Origin: Perca fluviatilis
Lineage: Eukaryota; Chordata; Actinopteri; Perciformes; Percidae
Assembly (NCBI RefSeq): GCF_010015445.1
Contig: NC_053118.1
Span: 7,687,781-7,751,780, forward strand
Direction of reading: 5' to 3'
DNA length: 64,000 nt
This document shows, one piece after another, positions 1-30,199 of the stretch (position 1 is its first letter; each line of letters begins with the position of its first letter). Made by a program: the position numbers and the translations under genes. Under the pieces are notes generated by a model, which worked only from the letters and a program-made list of their open reading frames with translations, was not told the origin of the DNA and made no database searches.

Positions 1-641
1 CTATTTAAATAATGACATTGTGGATTTGTGGACATTTTAACTCAAAGGTGCAGTAGGTAAGACTTATAAAACTAACTTTCTGTCATATTTGCTGAAAATG
101 ACCCTATGTTTGAGTAGAAATACATGAAGCAGGTAATACAAATAAAAAAATATGGCTCCTCTGATACCACTTACAGCCACCTACAGTGTGATTTGCAAAA
201 ATCCACCGCTGCCTGTTCAGATGCACCAATCAGGGGCGGGGGGTTGTCTAACTGTGTGTCAATCACTGCTCATGCACACGCATTCGTTCTCCCTTGTGGG
301 GGGAGGGGCTTAGGAGACCATTTGGGGCTTTAGCAGAAAGGGGGGAGGGACTGAGAAGTTGTCGATGTTCACATTTTTTGGCTAAGTCCTGGATCTTCGC
401 AATCCTACCTACAGCACCTTTAAGGAAATGTTTATTGCCAGTCCATGTTGTTTTCTCCATCGTTACAGTTTGTCAGAAATGTAATGAAGATCCTTTTCAT
501 CTATATGCAACGTTTTAAATGTTCTCACTGAGAAGTGCTGAAATATTTCCAAACAAAACTGTGATGAATCATATTTTACAAGAAAAGCATACCACTTCCC
601 ATTAAAACACATTCGGATTGTTTGGGTAACACTTCACAATA

Positions 642-1437
642 AGGTACACGAAATGGTGAGTAGTCACCAGGAAACAAATGAGGACCTATAATCCAGTGTT
701 ACAGAGCAGATAATGATATGTTATTGAAGAGTTGATTGAGAAACCATTGAGGAACGAATCAGGAACGACTTGATAATTGACAAATCATTAATACGTGATT
801 CCCTAATAATTCCCAATTGAGGACTATTTAAGAGATAATGATCAGTTACTAGACAACTAGTCTATATCCACGACGTTCCACTTCCAGGATTGTTCAGGTG
901 CCGCTGGAAATTCCGTCGAATGTCCCTCATTTATATATCCGTCCCCTTCCTCTGTCTTTGTGTTGGCGTCCTAACCTCCGGTGGATTTCTGAGGACTATG
1001 GTTAACTGCTCCTCAGATCTCTGCAGGGTAAATCCAGACAGCTAGCTAGACTATCTGTCCAATCTGAGTTTTCTGTTGCACCACTAAAACTACTTTTGAA
1101 CGTACACATGTTCCACCAAAACAAGTTCCTTCCCGAGGCTATTTTGCAGAGGCACCGTGGCTCCGTCCGGCGCTTAGCACCGCCCAATAATTACTTAAAC
1201 ATGAGTTACTTTTTTTGTGTCCCCTCTAAGTAAAGTGATACATATTACTGAGTACTTACTATGTAATTATCAAGTTGTTCCTGGTTTGTTTCTCACACTT
1301 TTTCCAATTAACAAATCATTAACTAATCATTAGCTATTCTATGAAATGTGATTAGGAGTTACTCATTCACTAATGGTTCACTAGCAGTTAGTTCCTCATG
1401 TGTTCCCTGGTAACTACTCAAGATTTAGTGTACCTTA
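642..1437. mobile_element. Foldback DNA element with long inverted ends
   Basis: The left end, starting TAAGGTACACGAAATGG, and the reverse complement of the right end, TAAGGTACACTAAATC, match imperfectly over about 45 bases and share AGTAG, CCAGG and ATGAGGA blocks. No coding capacity is seen. A copy of another repeat family (about 859-1186) sits inside, so the element is interrupted. Confidence 0.6.
859..1186 (-). repeat. Teleost interspersed repeat, copy 1 (family also at 5820, 12780, 21820)
   Basis: The block from GACTAGTCTATAT-type sequence through CTCCTCAGATCTCTGCAGGG and TAAATCCAGACAGCTAGC is the reverse complement of 5930-6234. It is non-coding. Both ends look like a non-autonomous DNA transposon, but the class could not be fixed. 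Confidence 0.6.
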
Positions 1438-1786
1438 TTGTAGTTTCAGCTTGTTGTTTAACTGTTTGACCCACAACTTTACTGTTCTGGTTCACTCTCA
1501 GCGCTCTCCTGGTGGTGTTTTTGCAGCCACAGCAGGGCATGCAGCTGCTTTTACAGAAAAAGACGGAAAAAGCCTCTGTACTCTACCTGCTCAGCAGCAA
1601 ACAGCAGGCAGACAACCGCTAGAGACTAGCTGGTGAACATAGGGGGACGTTTAGTCATTAATTAAGTTTTTTTTGCCTTTAAGACAATCCGAGTGGCAGT
1701 CTGACATAATATTAAATATTTTCTTACCTCTCCACCTTTCCTCCAGGCATATCCTCTGTGGGGAAACTGTCTGTTCTTGTTGGCAG

Positions 1787-19449
<17,663 letters not shown>

Positions 19450-19585
19450 CATCATCACAACACAGAATAGAAGAGGGACTTCTTCTCTTAATTTAATCTA
19501 TTTTAGGTAGAATATATCCAGCAATGCTGCGTTTACAATTATAGTTATAGATTATTCTGCAGTGAATGCGTCTACTTGATTCACA

Positions 19586-19792
19586 ATTAAAGATATAAAC
19601 AATTGTCAAAAATATGATCTTCGTCCTCAGAATACTGTGCATTACGGTTACTACTTCACCGTAGAATCACTTGATAAAGACTCTGTGACAGTGTGCAGTG
19701 TTTGTAAGCCCCTTCTTTCTTCCTTCCTCATGAATATGCAATAACATGTACGATTCATTTCAGTCTTCACTCATTTCTAAAAGATCATTAAA
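19586..19792 (+). promoter_or_regulatory. Candidate poly(A) signals of the FCGBP-like gene
   Basis: Two ATTAAA hexamers lie at 19586-19591 and 19787-19792, 137 and 338 bases past the stop codon. Either could end the transcript; no AATAAA is seen closer. Confidence 0.35.
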
Positions 19793-19997
19793 ACATATTT
19801 CAGCAACATCACCATTGTCGGGTTTGTTATTGACGTACACGTCTTCTACTCTGTTTGAAAAATGGAATTGATACCCTGAAATACTGATCACTGATTCCAG
19901 GCTATGATGACGAAACCTGCAGTGCATCTTGAGTATTACATGTTACTTGGTATTTTATACTACATTTCAGAGGGAAATGTACTTTTTGCTCCATGAT

Positions 19998-20957
19998 ACA
20001 CTCTTGAACAAAATCTTAAGACCGGGGGAAACATTGCAAGTTTTTCGCATTTCGTGCTAGTGGATCATAACCGGGTTGTAAGTACTGCTTCAAAATTCCA
20101 AAAGAAGAAACCGGAGCAAGAGACAAAAAATAGAGAGTAGGCAATTTATTGAAAACTGCATTTAAACTTAAACCGGCTGATCAAAAGTTTAAGACCTTAG
20201 GCATAAAAAGGTAAAATCTGCACAAAAATATGGCTTTCGTGTCATTGTTCTTCAGGCAGTCACACTGTCATGATCTCCTGATGGCAAAGGCAAAAAGGCT
20301 TTCTCTCTTTGAACGTGGCAGGATTGTTGAGCTGCACAAGCAAGGCCTCTCGCAACGCGCCATCGCTGCCAAGGTTGGACACAGTAAGACAGTCATTTTA
20401 CATTTCTTAAAAGATCCTGAGAGTTATGGGACAAAAAAGTGGTAGACCCAAAGAAATTTCACCTGCACTGAGCCGCAGGATCCGACGGGTTGTCCGTGAA
20501 GACACAGGTCGATCCTCGACCCAAATTAAGGCCCTTACTGGTGCTGACTGTCGCCCAATAACCATAAGACGTCATCTGCGAGAGAAGGACTTCAAGAACA
20601 AAAAACGTCTTCAAAGGCCACGTCTCCTCCCACGCCACAAACTTGCCCGTTTGGAATTTGCAAGGGAGCACCAAACATGGGACATTGAATGGTGGAATAA
20701 AGTTTTATTCTGTGACGAGAAAAGATTTAACCGGGACGGTCCTGATGGCTTTCAACGTTACTGGCATAAGAAGGAGATCCCATCGGAGATGTTTTCTAGG
20801 CGGTACAGTGGAGGAGGCTCCATCATGATTTGGGGTGCTTTTTCCTTCAATGTGAAAAAGGCATCGCACTCGACTGAGGGCCCCCGTCTATGATCTATGA
20901 TCCACTAGCACGAAATGCGGAAAACTTGCACTGTTTCCCCCGGTCTTAAGAGTATAT
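19998..20957 (+). mobile_element. Degenerate Tc1/mariner transposon
   Basis: The outer inverted repeats share TCTTAAGACCGGGGGAAAC (left) and its complement on the right, and an inner pair shares TTTCGTGCTAGTGGATCATA. TA lies at both ends. Between them is a transposase gene broken by a frameshift and missing its C-terminal third. The total of 960 bp is well short of the roughly 1.6 kb of a full Tc1 element. Confidence 0.88.
20284..20893 (+). pseudogene. Tc1-type transposase, frameshifted and truncated
   Basis: Frame 1 starts MAKAKRLSLFERGRIVEL and contains a helix-turn-helix with the Tc1-typical KQGLSQRAIAAKVGHSK. It stops at 20443-20445 right after a run of six A. The second frame continues from about 20435 with [17 protein letters not shown], the second DNA-binding helix, then LFCDEKRF, which carries the first catalytic Asp, and [11 protein letters not shown]. 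The part with the second Asp and the Glu is deleted, so it cannot encode an active enzyme. Confidence 0.88.
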
Positions 20958-21256
20958 TTGGCATAATAATTGTATCTATTTTAGCCAAGAGTATGTGTTT
21001 ATGCCACATCACTCAGCTGCAACATTAAAGGTTAGTGCATCCAAACTACAAAAAACATCATTTTCTCACACTATAGGGTCAAAAGTATGTGGACAACATC
21101 TGTATTTGATCACTGGACATGTTGGTACACTAACTGCTAATTCTGTTGAAAATATCAATGTCTGCTGCAGCAGACTTGTGAGACTATAGAGCCAGGACCA
21201 TGGAAAACTGCCACACCAAAAGCTCACAGTAGCATAAATTGTACAATAAATGGACG

Positions 21257-21415
<159 letters not shown>

Positions 21416-21819
21416 GGTTTTCAAAAGCGTTCAATATAGCAGACTGATATTTTTTTATTGAATGGGTAAAGAGACAAAAACAGACTTGTTTATCTTTTTG
21501 TTGGACAAAAACGTTGGTAGTAATTATTAATCTAATAAAAACAGAATACAGAAATGGTAAAGAATGCATCTGGTGTAGCCAACAAATGAAAGCTACCAAT
21601 GCGTATGTCAACCCTTGCCCTGTCTGTGGTACGTTGGAACGGTGAATTCTACTGTTCACCTGGAAATCGTCACAATGGACGATAAAATAACTATCACCAT
21701 GATAACTTTTAAGAATTGTAAAATCCAGTCTCGTAGTATTATGACAGCTGTGCTGTGCAGTGTGTCGGTCTATCACCAGATCTATCCCGCAAACCGGAAT
21801 TTCATCCTCTCAGTAATCC

Positions 21820-22010
21820 TGGTTTGGCTACTCCACAGATGCATTCTGGGATAGGAGAAAATCCCTCCTGGCTTGTTTGCATTTCTTTAAACCAATCCCA
21901 ATGGCCTTGGGCGGCGCTAACCTCCGGACGCAGTGACGGTGGCTCTGCTGGATTGTCTCTGGAAGGAACTTGTTTTGGTTAAACATCCCCCCCTCCCCCC
22001 CGAAAAAGAA
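21820..22010 (+). repeat. Teleost repeat copy 4
   Basis: Shares CCACAGATGCATTCTGGGATAGGAG-type and TTTGCATTTCTTTAAACCAA blocks with 12825-12905 and with the left part of 5820-6234. Intergenic. Confidence 0.55.
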
Positions 22011-22014
22011 AACG

Positions 22015-22932
22015 CCACATACAATATTAAATTAAGTCTTTGCTTTTCACTAATAATATAGAATATCAGAACTATTGACAGTCCGTCTGTTGCTCCAGAT
22101 TTCTTATCTTTCTTATCTGGATCTGAAGTAGGACAGTACAGCTCGTTTTTTTTGTTTAGGCTGACAGTAGCAGAGCGGATTTATGGCTCAACTTCACCTA
22201 CTTTCAAAACGCCTGGAGAAGGGAAAAGGTCTGAAGAGGATAAACTCCAGCAACACTTATGAGACGAGCGCGTTTCTCAGGGGAGGTCTGACCACTAAAG
22301 TACCAGTACCAGTACTAGTACAACAACACTGCCCTGCTGCTGATGCTGGGCAGAGGCACCAGCTCTTCCTACAGTAGTATAGCTGCACTGGCTGGTTTTT
22401 AGTGAGCACAGAGAGACCTACAAGGAACAATAAATCTATATCTTGAGGACTTTAACAGTCAGCAACTAAACAAGGTCACTAAGTAAGTCTTACGTACAGA
22501 ATTTCTTAGATAAATTTGCCCGAAGCTAAAAAGGTTGGAAGTTACTGTAGCGTGTGAATGCAGTGGTGTTATACAGCCAGATTAAACTGTCATATCCTCA
22601 GATAGACTAAGATGTTTTATACCAAAGGATACAAGCCAAGCACTTAATCTATTTAGCTTTGATTTGTCTCGCTTTTTTAATCAATTTCATTTAGGTGAAT
22701 GGACAATGTCCAAGTTTGCATTACTGACTGAGTGTCCCTACCAATGAAAATTCAGCATTTGTGTAAAAGACATGTTTTGGTGTCAGCGTGCTGACCTCAG
22801 CCTTCAGAGGAAAGCAGCACTGAAATGCCGACTCGTGTTGGCAGGAGATGGCAGCTGTGCGACGGCTGTGCAGAGGGGTGCGTCTCAGTGTTTACCCAGC
22901 ATTCACGGAGTTTCAGGGGCCTGGTTGCTAAG
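22015..22932 (-). other. Probable 3' UTR and downstream flank of dtnbp1
   Basis: No coding potential or recognised repeat. It presumably holds the 3' UTR; I could not find a convincing AATAAA on the minus strand here. Confidence 0.35.
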
Positions 22933-25287
22933 TTACCCAGAGGGCAGGTCCCCTGCAGGGTCACTGTCATCAGAGCCCGTCACGGTGCCAACTTCCTGCA
23001 GGCCGACCAGTATCACATCTGGCTGAACGTCCTCTTCGTCCGACTGCACCAGAGGCTCGTCGCTCTCCTCGCCGGCCGCTTCGTCTTCGGGCTGCCACGC
23101 TGCGTCCTGGTTGGACAGTGGGTTGTGTGTGGGAGGGGCCGGGATTGTTTGGCTTGTGTAAGATTCAGAGGAGCAGGACTCGAGATCTGGACCTGTTAAG
23201 AGAAGACGGCTATTACTTCACGGAGTAACTAAAGCTAGACTCTCCATGGACTAGTGTCCGCTGCATCTGAGTTTTGGTTGGTGCATTCACACGGGAGATA
23301 GATCAGCCACAGGCCCATTCATTTCTTTATAAACCATGTACCAGCTGGTTTCAGTGTACTAACTGATCCTCCCACATGTTGCTCCATGTCCACCAGGCAC
23401 ACATTACATCTTCAGAAGCCCTGCGGTGGCCATGGCTGTGTCATTCAGTCAGAAAATGAGTGCCGCAGCTTTAAAAGCGTTGACGACGGACCATATCTTG
23501 CTTTGTACAACATACAATATGTGCATGTCTTGCATTGTCCTCAGGTTGTAGAGTAACGGCGTCGGGGTTACCTGAGGTCAGCGATGACCCTGTACTGATG
23601 TCATCAGCAGTGGAGTTGAGGAAGTCGTCCAACGCCTCCAGGTCTGAAATGTTACTGACTGTCATCTGATCCAGAACACCCTCATCAGCTGCTTTTGGCT
23701 CTGCAACACACAATTTTATTGGTAAATAGTTATATAATAGAGCCCGGCCGATATGTCGGCGGGCCGATATTAGGAATTTTCCAAATTATCGGTATCTGCA
23801 TTTATAATGGCCAATAAATTAATATTTAAAAAATCAAATAAAAATGGACGAGACACTCTTCAACCATGTTATAAGTGTTGGCGTTGTATAGTTTGTCCAC
23901 CAGAGGGCGCTCTACAGCCTCCCTGTTGGCAACACACTTTGATTTCTTTTGTTGTTATTGTGTTTTCGTTCAAAGGAATTTACTTAGTTAGTTTCATATC
24001 TTAAGTTTGTATTTTTATACATTTTATTCATCAGAACTTTAATATATTTTGATTTTCCTCTATTCTGTTGTGACAATAAAATTTTATTTTTAAACTGCAT
24101 TATCATATTATTTTAGTGAAGCCTCATAAATAACTAATGTTAGGGAAATCTGTTTATGTTTTGTTATGCGTTTCTGGATTTTCTTTTTTAAATATATATT
24201 GGCCAACATATCGGAATATCGGGTTATTAAATCACCAAATATTTGTATCGATATCGGCCTTAAACATCCTTTATTGGTCGGGCTCTATTATATAATAATG
24301 TATTATATAAAGTGATATGCTGTAAGTGAGAGTGCCTTGCCTCTGTGCTGCAGGTATCCGGTGGACAGGTACTGCTCCATGTCTTGGTTAAAGGCTTCTT
24401 CGTAGACTTTCTGTCGTTCTCTCAGTTTCTGCTGCGTGGCCTGCTCCAGCTCGGCCACCTTCTGAGCATGCTCAGAATTCAGCTCCACTACAAACAGAAG
24501 ACACGTCATTTTGAAAAGAATCTCTTTAGTGTTTCACATCATTCCATTAACAGCAGCATTAGTCAGCGGTCTGCATTTTACTTTGCGTCGTTTAGAACTT
24601 TAAAAGGGCACCAATATTCAACATTCAATGTTCCAGTCACCTGGAGCCAAACTTGTCACGGGCATAGAACATGAAAATTACACCGACACGCCAGTCAATC
24701 AGTCTACCTAATTCTATTGATAATAACTACAGGGGGAAAGGGTTTTCACATGTTCAATGTTCCCAAATGCAGACTGATCTCAATAAGTGGCGTATGTATG
24801 ACATGACAATTTGTATGCCATTTTTGGCATGTTATCAAGACGCATAATCGCTTTTTAGCGTGTTTATCAACGCCGTTTGGCCTCCGTTGACTTACATTAC
24901 CTTGCGATTGTGTGTCAATTTACACCAAGTTCTCCTGAGAAAAGAACGGTAGCAAGTAGTATGAAAGCCCGAAAATCTGCATAGCAAAAACAACACAGGA
25001 CCGGGGATCGTGTCCCGCGTGTCACGTTTCCTAAACCCAACCATCACTTTCTTCTTTTCCTGAACCAAACCGTCCCGTTCTTCTTTAACTAAACATAATA
25101 ATGGTCCAAAATGTCAATTTTTTTTATTGAAAAACATCACATTTTCTTGAGGAGAAACATGTCATGTGTTCTTTTGTCTAATGTTACATTTTTTCTATAC
25201 ATCCATTCATTGTGACACATACGGAACAATAGAGACATTACAAAAGAGGCAAACACTCGACAGCACTGTAATACAGTAGTAATGTAG

Positions 25288-25380
<93 letters not shown>

Positions 25381-26427
25381 TCACCTTCCAGCGCCTCCAA
25401 CTCCCTCCTGTTAAAAGACAAACAGCAGACAAGTCAGCATTATGTTCTTCCATTGCTCTTTGGTTTGTTTTAGGGGGCTTTCACACCTACTTCCTTCGGT
25501 CCGGACTTTCAGACTTTTCAGTTTGATCCGAACAAAAATGACAGGTGTGAAGCCTCCCCTGCACCAGACCAAACAAAACAGACGAAAAGCGGTATCAAGC
25601 TGAGTGTGAAAGCATTTTTTGGATTGTTCGGACTTTCGGACCAAATACAGGAAGCTCTGGCAGGCTATCTTCGTGTTATAAGAGAAAAGTGTAACTCCAT
25701 TAAGGAACAGCTCAGTGCTTAGTGTGTACATGAGAGAGAGAGATGGTGTCAGCGCTCAGAGCAGACAGCTGTCGGCTATCAGAGCAGAGAATAACTCAGC
25801 AGTTTACTTGTTAAGTGGTAGCAGTGTTTCCTCTATCTTGATTTTGTAGTAGCGGCCCGCCATGGCAAAATTTCTGCCGCCACAGTATCAGAAAAAGGGC
25901 AGAAGCGCAATGTAGTCGCGGTTGCCTTTTAAATTATGCTGCCGACATAATGCTCATTGCAATTTAACAACAAGTAGAACTGTTCAGAGGTTATTATTAT
26001 TTTGTCACGTATAACTCTTTTAGTGCACTTGCATAACTGCAGTTCTAGCGTTGAGATCATATATCGCAATCAGCTCTCTCGCGCCCACGCAGTTCAAAGT
26101 ACGTATTACAGCTACGGTAGCCTTCGCACTTTTTTTCTGATGACGCCGGTCTCTTGCTCTTTTCAATCTCCTTTTTCTTTTTCTGGGCGAAGGCTATTTG
26201 ATGTTTTGTCTTTTCTTCTCGTTAAAAAAACAATAAAAACTACGGATTACAAAAAAATAGTCATTGAAAAAAGCAGAAAATTCTGCCTTCTACCTCTTCT
26301 TTTTCTTGTAGACTTCCAGTTGGTTGATGTGATGCTGTTTGGATGTCTGCTGCTCACACTGACAGCACAGTGTCTCCAGGTAGACCAGCCTGCTCTCCAT
26401 CTCCTCAAAGTCGCCTTCCAAATGAGC

Positions 26428-26515
<88 letters not shown>

Positions 26516-27169
26516 TGAAAAAACTACACAGGTAGCACATGCGTATGGTGAGTTCCATTAGTACTTGGAAGTCGAAATTTCTGAGTTCCAAGTATGAAAT
26601 TTTGAATGAAGCTCGCCCCCCTGAAGTCGGATTTCCGACATGGAGTCAGAGAACCTTACAGTACCCCGAGCAAAGGCGACCTAAAGATTCAAAATGGCTG
26701 CTCCGTGCATCCGTGTGAAAGCTGTAATAATATACAGTTTAACAGCACTTGTCTCTTTTGTGTCTCATTAAACCACAATACTGTCCAACTTCTATCTGTG
26801 GACATGTTGCTACAGTGTTTGTATGCACAAAATACAGTGCAATGCGCTGTTATCAACTGGTATTGCTAACAATGGCTAAACTGGCTAGCGCAAACATTGC
26901 GATTTGTTGTACTGGAACGCAATCTACTCGGCTGTGACCATAGATAGGTTTTATATCTATGTTTTATATCTAGGGCGCCATGTGTTGGTGTCGCTGGTGG
27001 CTGGCTTTATGAAGCCGACTCCATACAGTACCTACCTATGTTAGCAGTGATGGCATCCAGTTCACTGATGAAAGCCGGCACACTCTGCAGCTGTTCCTGC
27101 AGCTGTGTCAGAGCTGCTCTTCTTCTCTCCCAGTGTGCTGAGAGCATCACTATGTCCCCATCTACTGTC

Positions 27170-27239
<70 letters not shown>

Positions 27240-27524
27240 GTCTGCTGAAAGATACCAACATTTTCTAGTGCTTTCATAAATTCAGGGCTGCCAGAGTCAG
27301 GACTGACTCTACCATGTTGTGTCAGTTTGTGCTTTTTGCACAATAGCATCGCCATGTTGGGGGAAATCAAATCGTGAATCGTGAATCATTACTGGTTTGA
27401 AAAGACGTGATGTTGCTCCTACCTCGGCAGCCTGAGCACAGTCTTTAGTTTTTCTATGGAGCACAAACCAGCTCTCCTCATACCTAAAGAAACACATTGT
27501 AGAGACACAAACACACTTGATATC

Positions 27525-27616
<92 letters not shown>

Positions 27617-29997
27617 CGTGTGTGTGTGTGTAACCTGCTGAGGATGTCCAGTCCAGCACTGAAATGAGGAGGGCTTTCTTCAAACCTGAACAACACACAG
27701 AAGAATTACACAATGTTAAATAATGTGAGCATTCACACACCTCAGGAGGAATCACATCGTTCATTGCAACCATAGACTGTAAAAATAATGGACGAAGCTT
27801 CCAGACACAGACAGACACACACACACACACACACAGTCACACACACAGTCACACACACACACACCTGGATCTCCTACTGATTTTGGTGTCTCTTGATTTG
27901 TCTCCAAGAGTCTTGAAGCTGGAAGAAGAGAGAAATAAAGAAAAGTTCAAAAAAAAGATTCACGTAGAACAATAATAATAATAATTTATACTTTTTAATA
28001 ATCCCCAGAGGGGAAATTACAAGTTTACACTCTGTTTGTTAGAACACAAAGGCCTGAAATACACACACATGCTCAGGTCCTTCACGTGCACAAATGGAGA
28101 GATGTCAGAGTGAGGGGGGTTGGGACTGCTGGTTAAAGGTCCCTTGGCATGAAAATTTCACTTTATGAGGTTTTTAACATTAATTAACCCCCGGCCTGCA
28201 TATGGTGCCCCAGTGGCTAGAAATGGCGATAGGTGTAAACCGAGCCCTGGGTATCCTGCTCTGCCTCTGAGAAAATGAAAGCTCAGATGGGCCGATCTGG
28301 AATCTTCTCCTTATGAGGTCACAAGGAGCAAGGTTACCTCCCCTTTCACTGCTTTGCCCGCCCAGAGAATTTGGCCCAACCACGAGAGAGAGAGAGAGAG
28401 ACATCATGGCTTGCAAACAAGCAAAGTGGCAGTTGGTCAAGGCCACACCCCCACCCTCCACCTTGCCCCCCCCCCCCTCTCTCCTCAATAGCATTTAAAG
28501 CTACAGACACAGAAATGGCACATCCTAAGGAAAGCTCATTGTGGGACTGGCTCTAGTGGCTGTAATTCTGCACCGAGGCTGAATTTCAGGAAAGAGACTT
28601 CAGATACAGTATTAGAGGACCACTAAGGTCTATATAAAAGAGACTTCAGATACAGTATTAGGGGACCACTAAGGTCTATATAAAAGAGACTTCAGATACA
28701 GTATTAGGGGACCACTAAGGCCTATATAAAAGAGACTTCAGATACAGTATTAGGGGACCACTAAGGTCTATTTAAAAACATCCAAAAAAGCACCATGTCA
28801 TGGGACCTTTAAATATATAAATGACGCAGAGCAGCTTTTCAAAGGACCCTTTGTGTGAGCTCTCATTCAGTAGACTGTAGAAAGACGGCTTTTAGAAATC
28901 ACATTGTGGAAATTGGGACATTTATAATTCCATAGTTGAGTTTGTTTCTAATTTCCATTATTGATTCTTTAATTGTAGAACCGATGTGGACATCACATCA
29001 TGTATTTATCACTGTCATCAGAGCAGTGGTGGAATGTAACTAAGTACATTTACTCCAGTACTGTACTTCAGTCCAAATGTTGAGGTACATGTACTTTACT
29101 TGAGTCTTTTCTTTTCATGCCACTTTCTACTTCCACTCCACTACATTCATCTGTTACAGCTTTAGTTACTAGTTACTTTACACATTAAGATACCCTGCAC
29201 ACAAAACACATGGAGTTGATAAAATCTGATGTTTTATTCTAAATTAAACTGGCCAACAACATAAGGGCCTACAGGTAGCAGAAATGATTAGACCATTAAA
29301 CACACAACTGTTTGGATCCTTTACACTTTCTAAAATGGGAGGAGAGTTCTTTACCTTTAATACTTTAACTACATTTCCTTGATGATACTTGCAGACTTTC
29401 ACTTTCAATGCAAGACTTTCACAAGGACAGAGTATTTTTTTACAGTGTGGTATTAGTACTTTTACTGAAAGAAAGGCTGAATCCTTCTTTCACCTGAGTG
29501 GTACTTCATGTATTCACTCTGAGGTTAGAAAAATAAAGCTCACATGATGGTCAGCTGAAAGCAATTGATCCAGGAACAGCTCGGACCGAGCTAACGTTAG
29601 TTAGGACGATAACAAATCGAAACCCAGCGTAGTTACGTTGAAAATGACATCCACAAGTATTGTAGCTAACTAACTAACGTTAACGTTACTGTTTAAAATC
29701 GATGTGTGCGCCATAAAATAGCGTTACAGATTCCTAAAAAAGCAGAATGAGGAGCTGTAGTTAGCTTTAGCGTTAGCCACTTTAGCTGCTAATCTCTTCA
29801 AGTGTTCCATCATTAAGTGTACATGTTATGCTATATGACAAGGGCTAGCATTCACGTTTATTATTATATGTGAGGTGGGAGGTTTCCACAGCTAGCTAAC
29901 GTGAAAAAAGAGGTGAACGATATGTCAGAAAGCAGACCGACCCCGTTGTGAAATCCTGCTGGACCATGTGAAGTCGTTCTCTGAAGTTTTCAAACAT
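22933..29997 (-). CDS. dtnbp1: Dysbindin (BLOC-1 subunit), 10 coding exons
   Basis: Exons in transcript order: 29997-29942, 27918-27865, 27685-27635, 27483-27423, 27168-27036, 26426-26294, 25407-25385, 24487-24341, 23700-23572, 23192-22933 (TAA). Total 1047 nt, 348 aa, against 351 in human. All phases agree. Dysbindin is a coiled-coil subunit of BLOC-1, which sorts cargo to lysosome-related organelles and acts in synaptic vesicle traffic. Recognised blocks: [11 protein letters not shown] at the N-terminus, [59 protein letters not shown], and a C-terminal acidic region with [11 protein letters not shown]. The start ATG is the first in the exon and matches the family. One intron uses a GC donor (24340-24339). 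Microsatellites touch five splice sites. Paralogue a or b cannot be told here. Confidence 0.97.
23738..24287. mobile_element. hAT-type MITE in a dtnbp1 intron
   Basis: Ends TAGAGCCCGGCCGATAT and (reverse complement) TAGAGCCCGACCAATA are inverted repeats. The perfect 8-bp duplication TTATATAA lies at 23730-23737 and 24288-24295. 550 bp, with GATATCGG words inside, non-coding. Confidence 0.9.
24780..25090 (-). mobile_element. Inverted relative of the 16.1-17.0 kb element
   Basis: Blocks such as CGCTTTTTAGCGTGTTTATC, ACTTACATTACCTTGCGATTG and GTTTCCTAAACCCAACC are the complement of 16650-16970. Only about one and a half minisatellite units remain. It lies in a dtnbp1 intron. Confidence 0.65.
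25290..25379. repeat. GT microsatellite abutting a dtnbp1 donor
   Basis: About 45 GT units on the + strand. On the coding (minus) strand the 23-nt exon 25407-25385 ends with donor GTGAGA and the CA array starts at once. Confidence 0.95.
26428..26512. repeat. CAGA microsatellite forming a dtnbp1 acceptor
   Basis: About 21 CAGA units. On the coding strand the array reads CTGT repeats and runs straight into TCTAG at the acceptor of exon 26426-26294, so it supplies the whole polypyrimidine tract. Confidence 0.95.
27172..27238. repeat. CA microsatellite abutting a dtnbp1 acceptor
   Basis: About 33 CA units. On the coding strand it reads TG repeats ending GTTAG at the acceptor of exon 27168-27036, with no ordinary pyrimidine tract between. 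Confidence 0.95.
27529..27630. repeat. GT microsatellite abutting a dtnbp1 donor
   Basis: About 50 GT units with two GC substitutions. On the coding strand exon 27685-27635 ends with donor GTTA followed immediately by the CA array. Confidence 0.95.
27807..27864. repeat. Imperfect CA microsatellite containing a dtnbp1 donor
   Basis: CA and CAGTCA runs. On the coding strand exon 27918-27865 ends CCAG and the donor GT is the first dinucleotide of the GT array. Confidence 0.9.
28133..28812. mobile_element. TTAA-flanked MITE with internal 45-bp tandem repeat, copy 1
   Basis: Begins TTAAAGGTCCCTTGGCATGAA and ends CATGTCATGGGACCTTTAA; TTAA lies at both boundaries (28133-28136 and 28809-28812). Four tandem units of about 45 bp (AGAGACTTCAGATACAGTAT...) occupy 28594-28772. 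It lies in the first intron of dtnbp1. Copy 2 is at 36003-37018. Confidence 0.85.
29027..29507. mobile_element. Non-autonomous DNA element fragment
   Basis: Starts CAGTGGTGGAATGTAACTAAG and contains GTACTTTACTTGAGTC and TACAGTGTGGTATTAGTAC words, part of which recur at 46238-46390. The right end is degraded. First intron of dtnbp1. Confidence 0.55.
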
Positions 29998-30180
29998 AAT
30001 TCCTCTTTGTCATTTGATTTTTCTTTAACTAGAACTGGTTGTCAACCTCGACTGTACTCTCGGGGCAGCTAGCTGTAACGTTAACCCTACTCAGAGAGCC
30101 GTGGACGCTGTTTGCCTTTCACTGCAATCACGTGAGCCGCAGCTGGGTTTTGTTGCGCGAATATTCAAGTAATTAAGGTA
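29998..30180 (-). promoter_or_regulatory. Likely 5' UTR/promoter of dtnbp1
   Basis: The sequence just upstream of the start codon is CpG-bearing compared with the rest of the window (GCGCGAATATT, CACGTGAGCCGCAGC). TAACGTTA-type palindromes recur on both sides of the first coding exon (around 29591, 29674 and 30077). No TATA box is obvious. The transcription start is not determined. Confidence 0.35.
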
Positions 30181-30199
30181 CCGGTGATCATGTGATGTC

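Larger units (their letters stand above)
1..1786. other. Intron of the FCGBP-like gene, repeat-filled
   Basis: No exon of the FCGBP-like gene was found here. The stretch holds a foldback DNA element (642-1437) with another repeat inside it (about 859-1186), plus unassigned A+T-rich sequence. The first part of the VWD domain must therefore lie left of the window. Confidence 0.6.

Noticed and set aside
1747..1786. Alternative 5' extension of the first FCGBP-like exon
   Set aside because: The acceptor at 1745-1746 keeps an open frame but gives a phase unlike the equivalent exon of module 2; the later acceptor is preferred, not proven.
22825..23199. 124-codon plus-strand frame
   Set aside because: Antisense shadow of the last dtnbp1 exon, whose minus-strand reading matches dysbindin.
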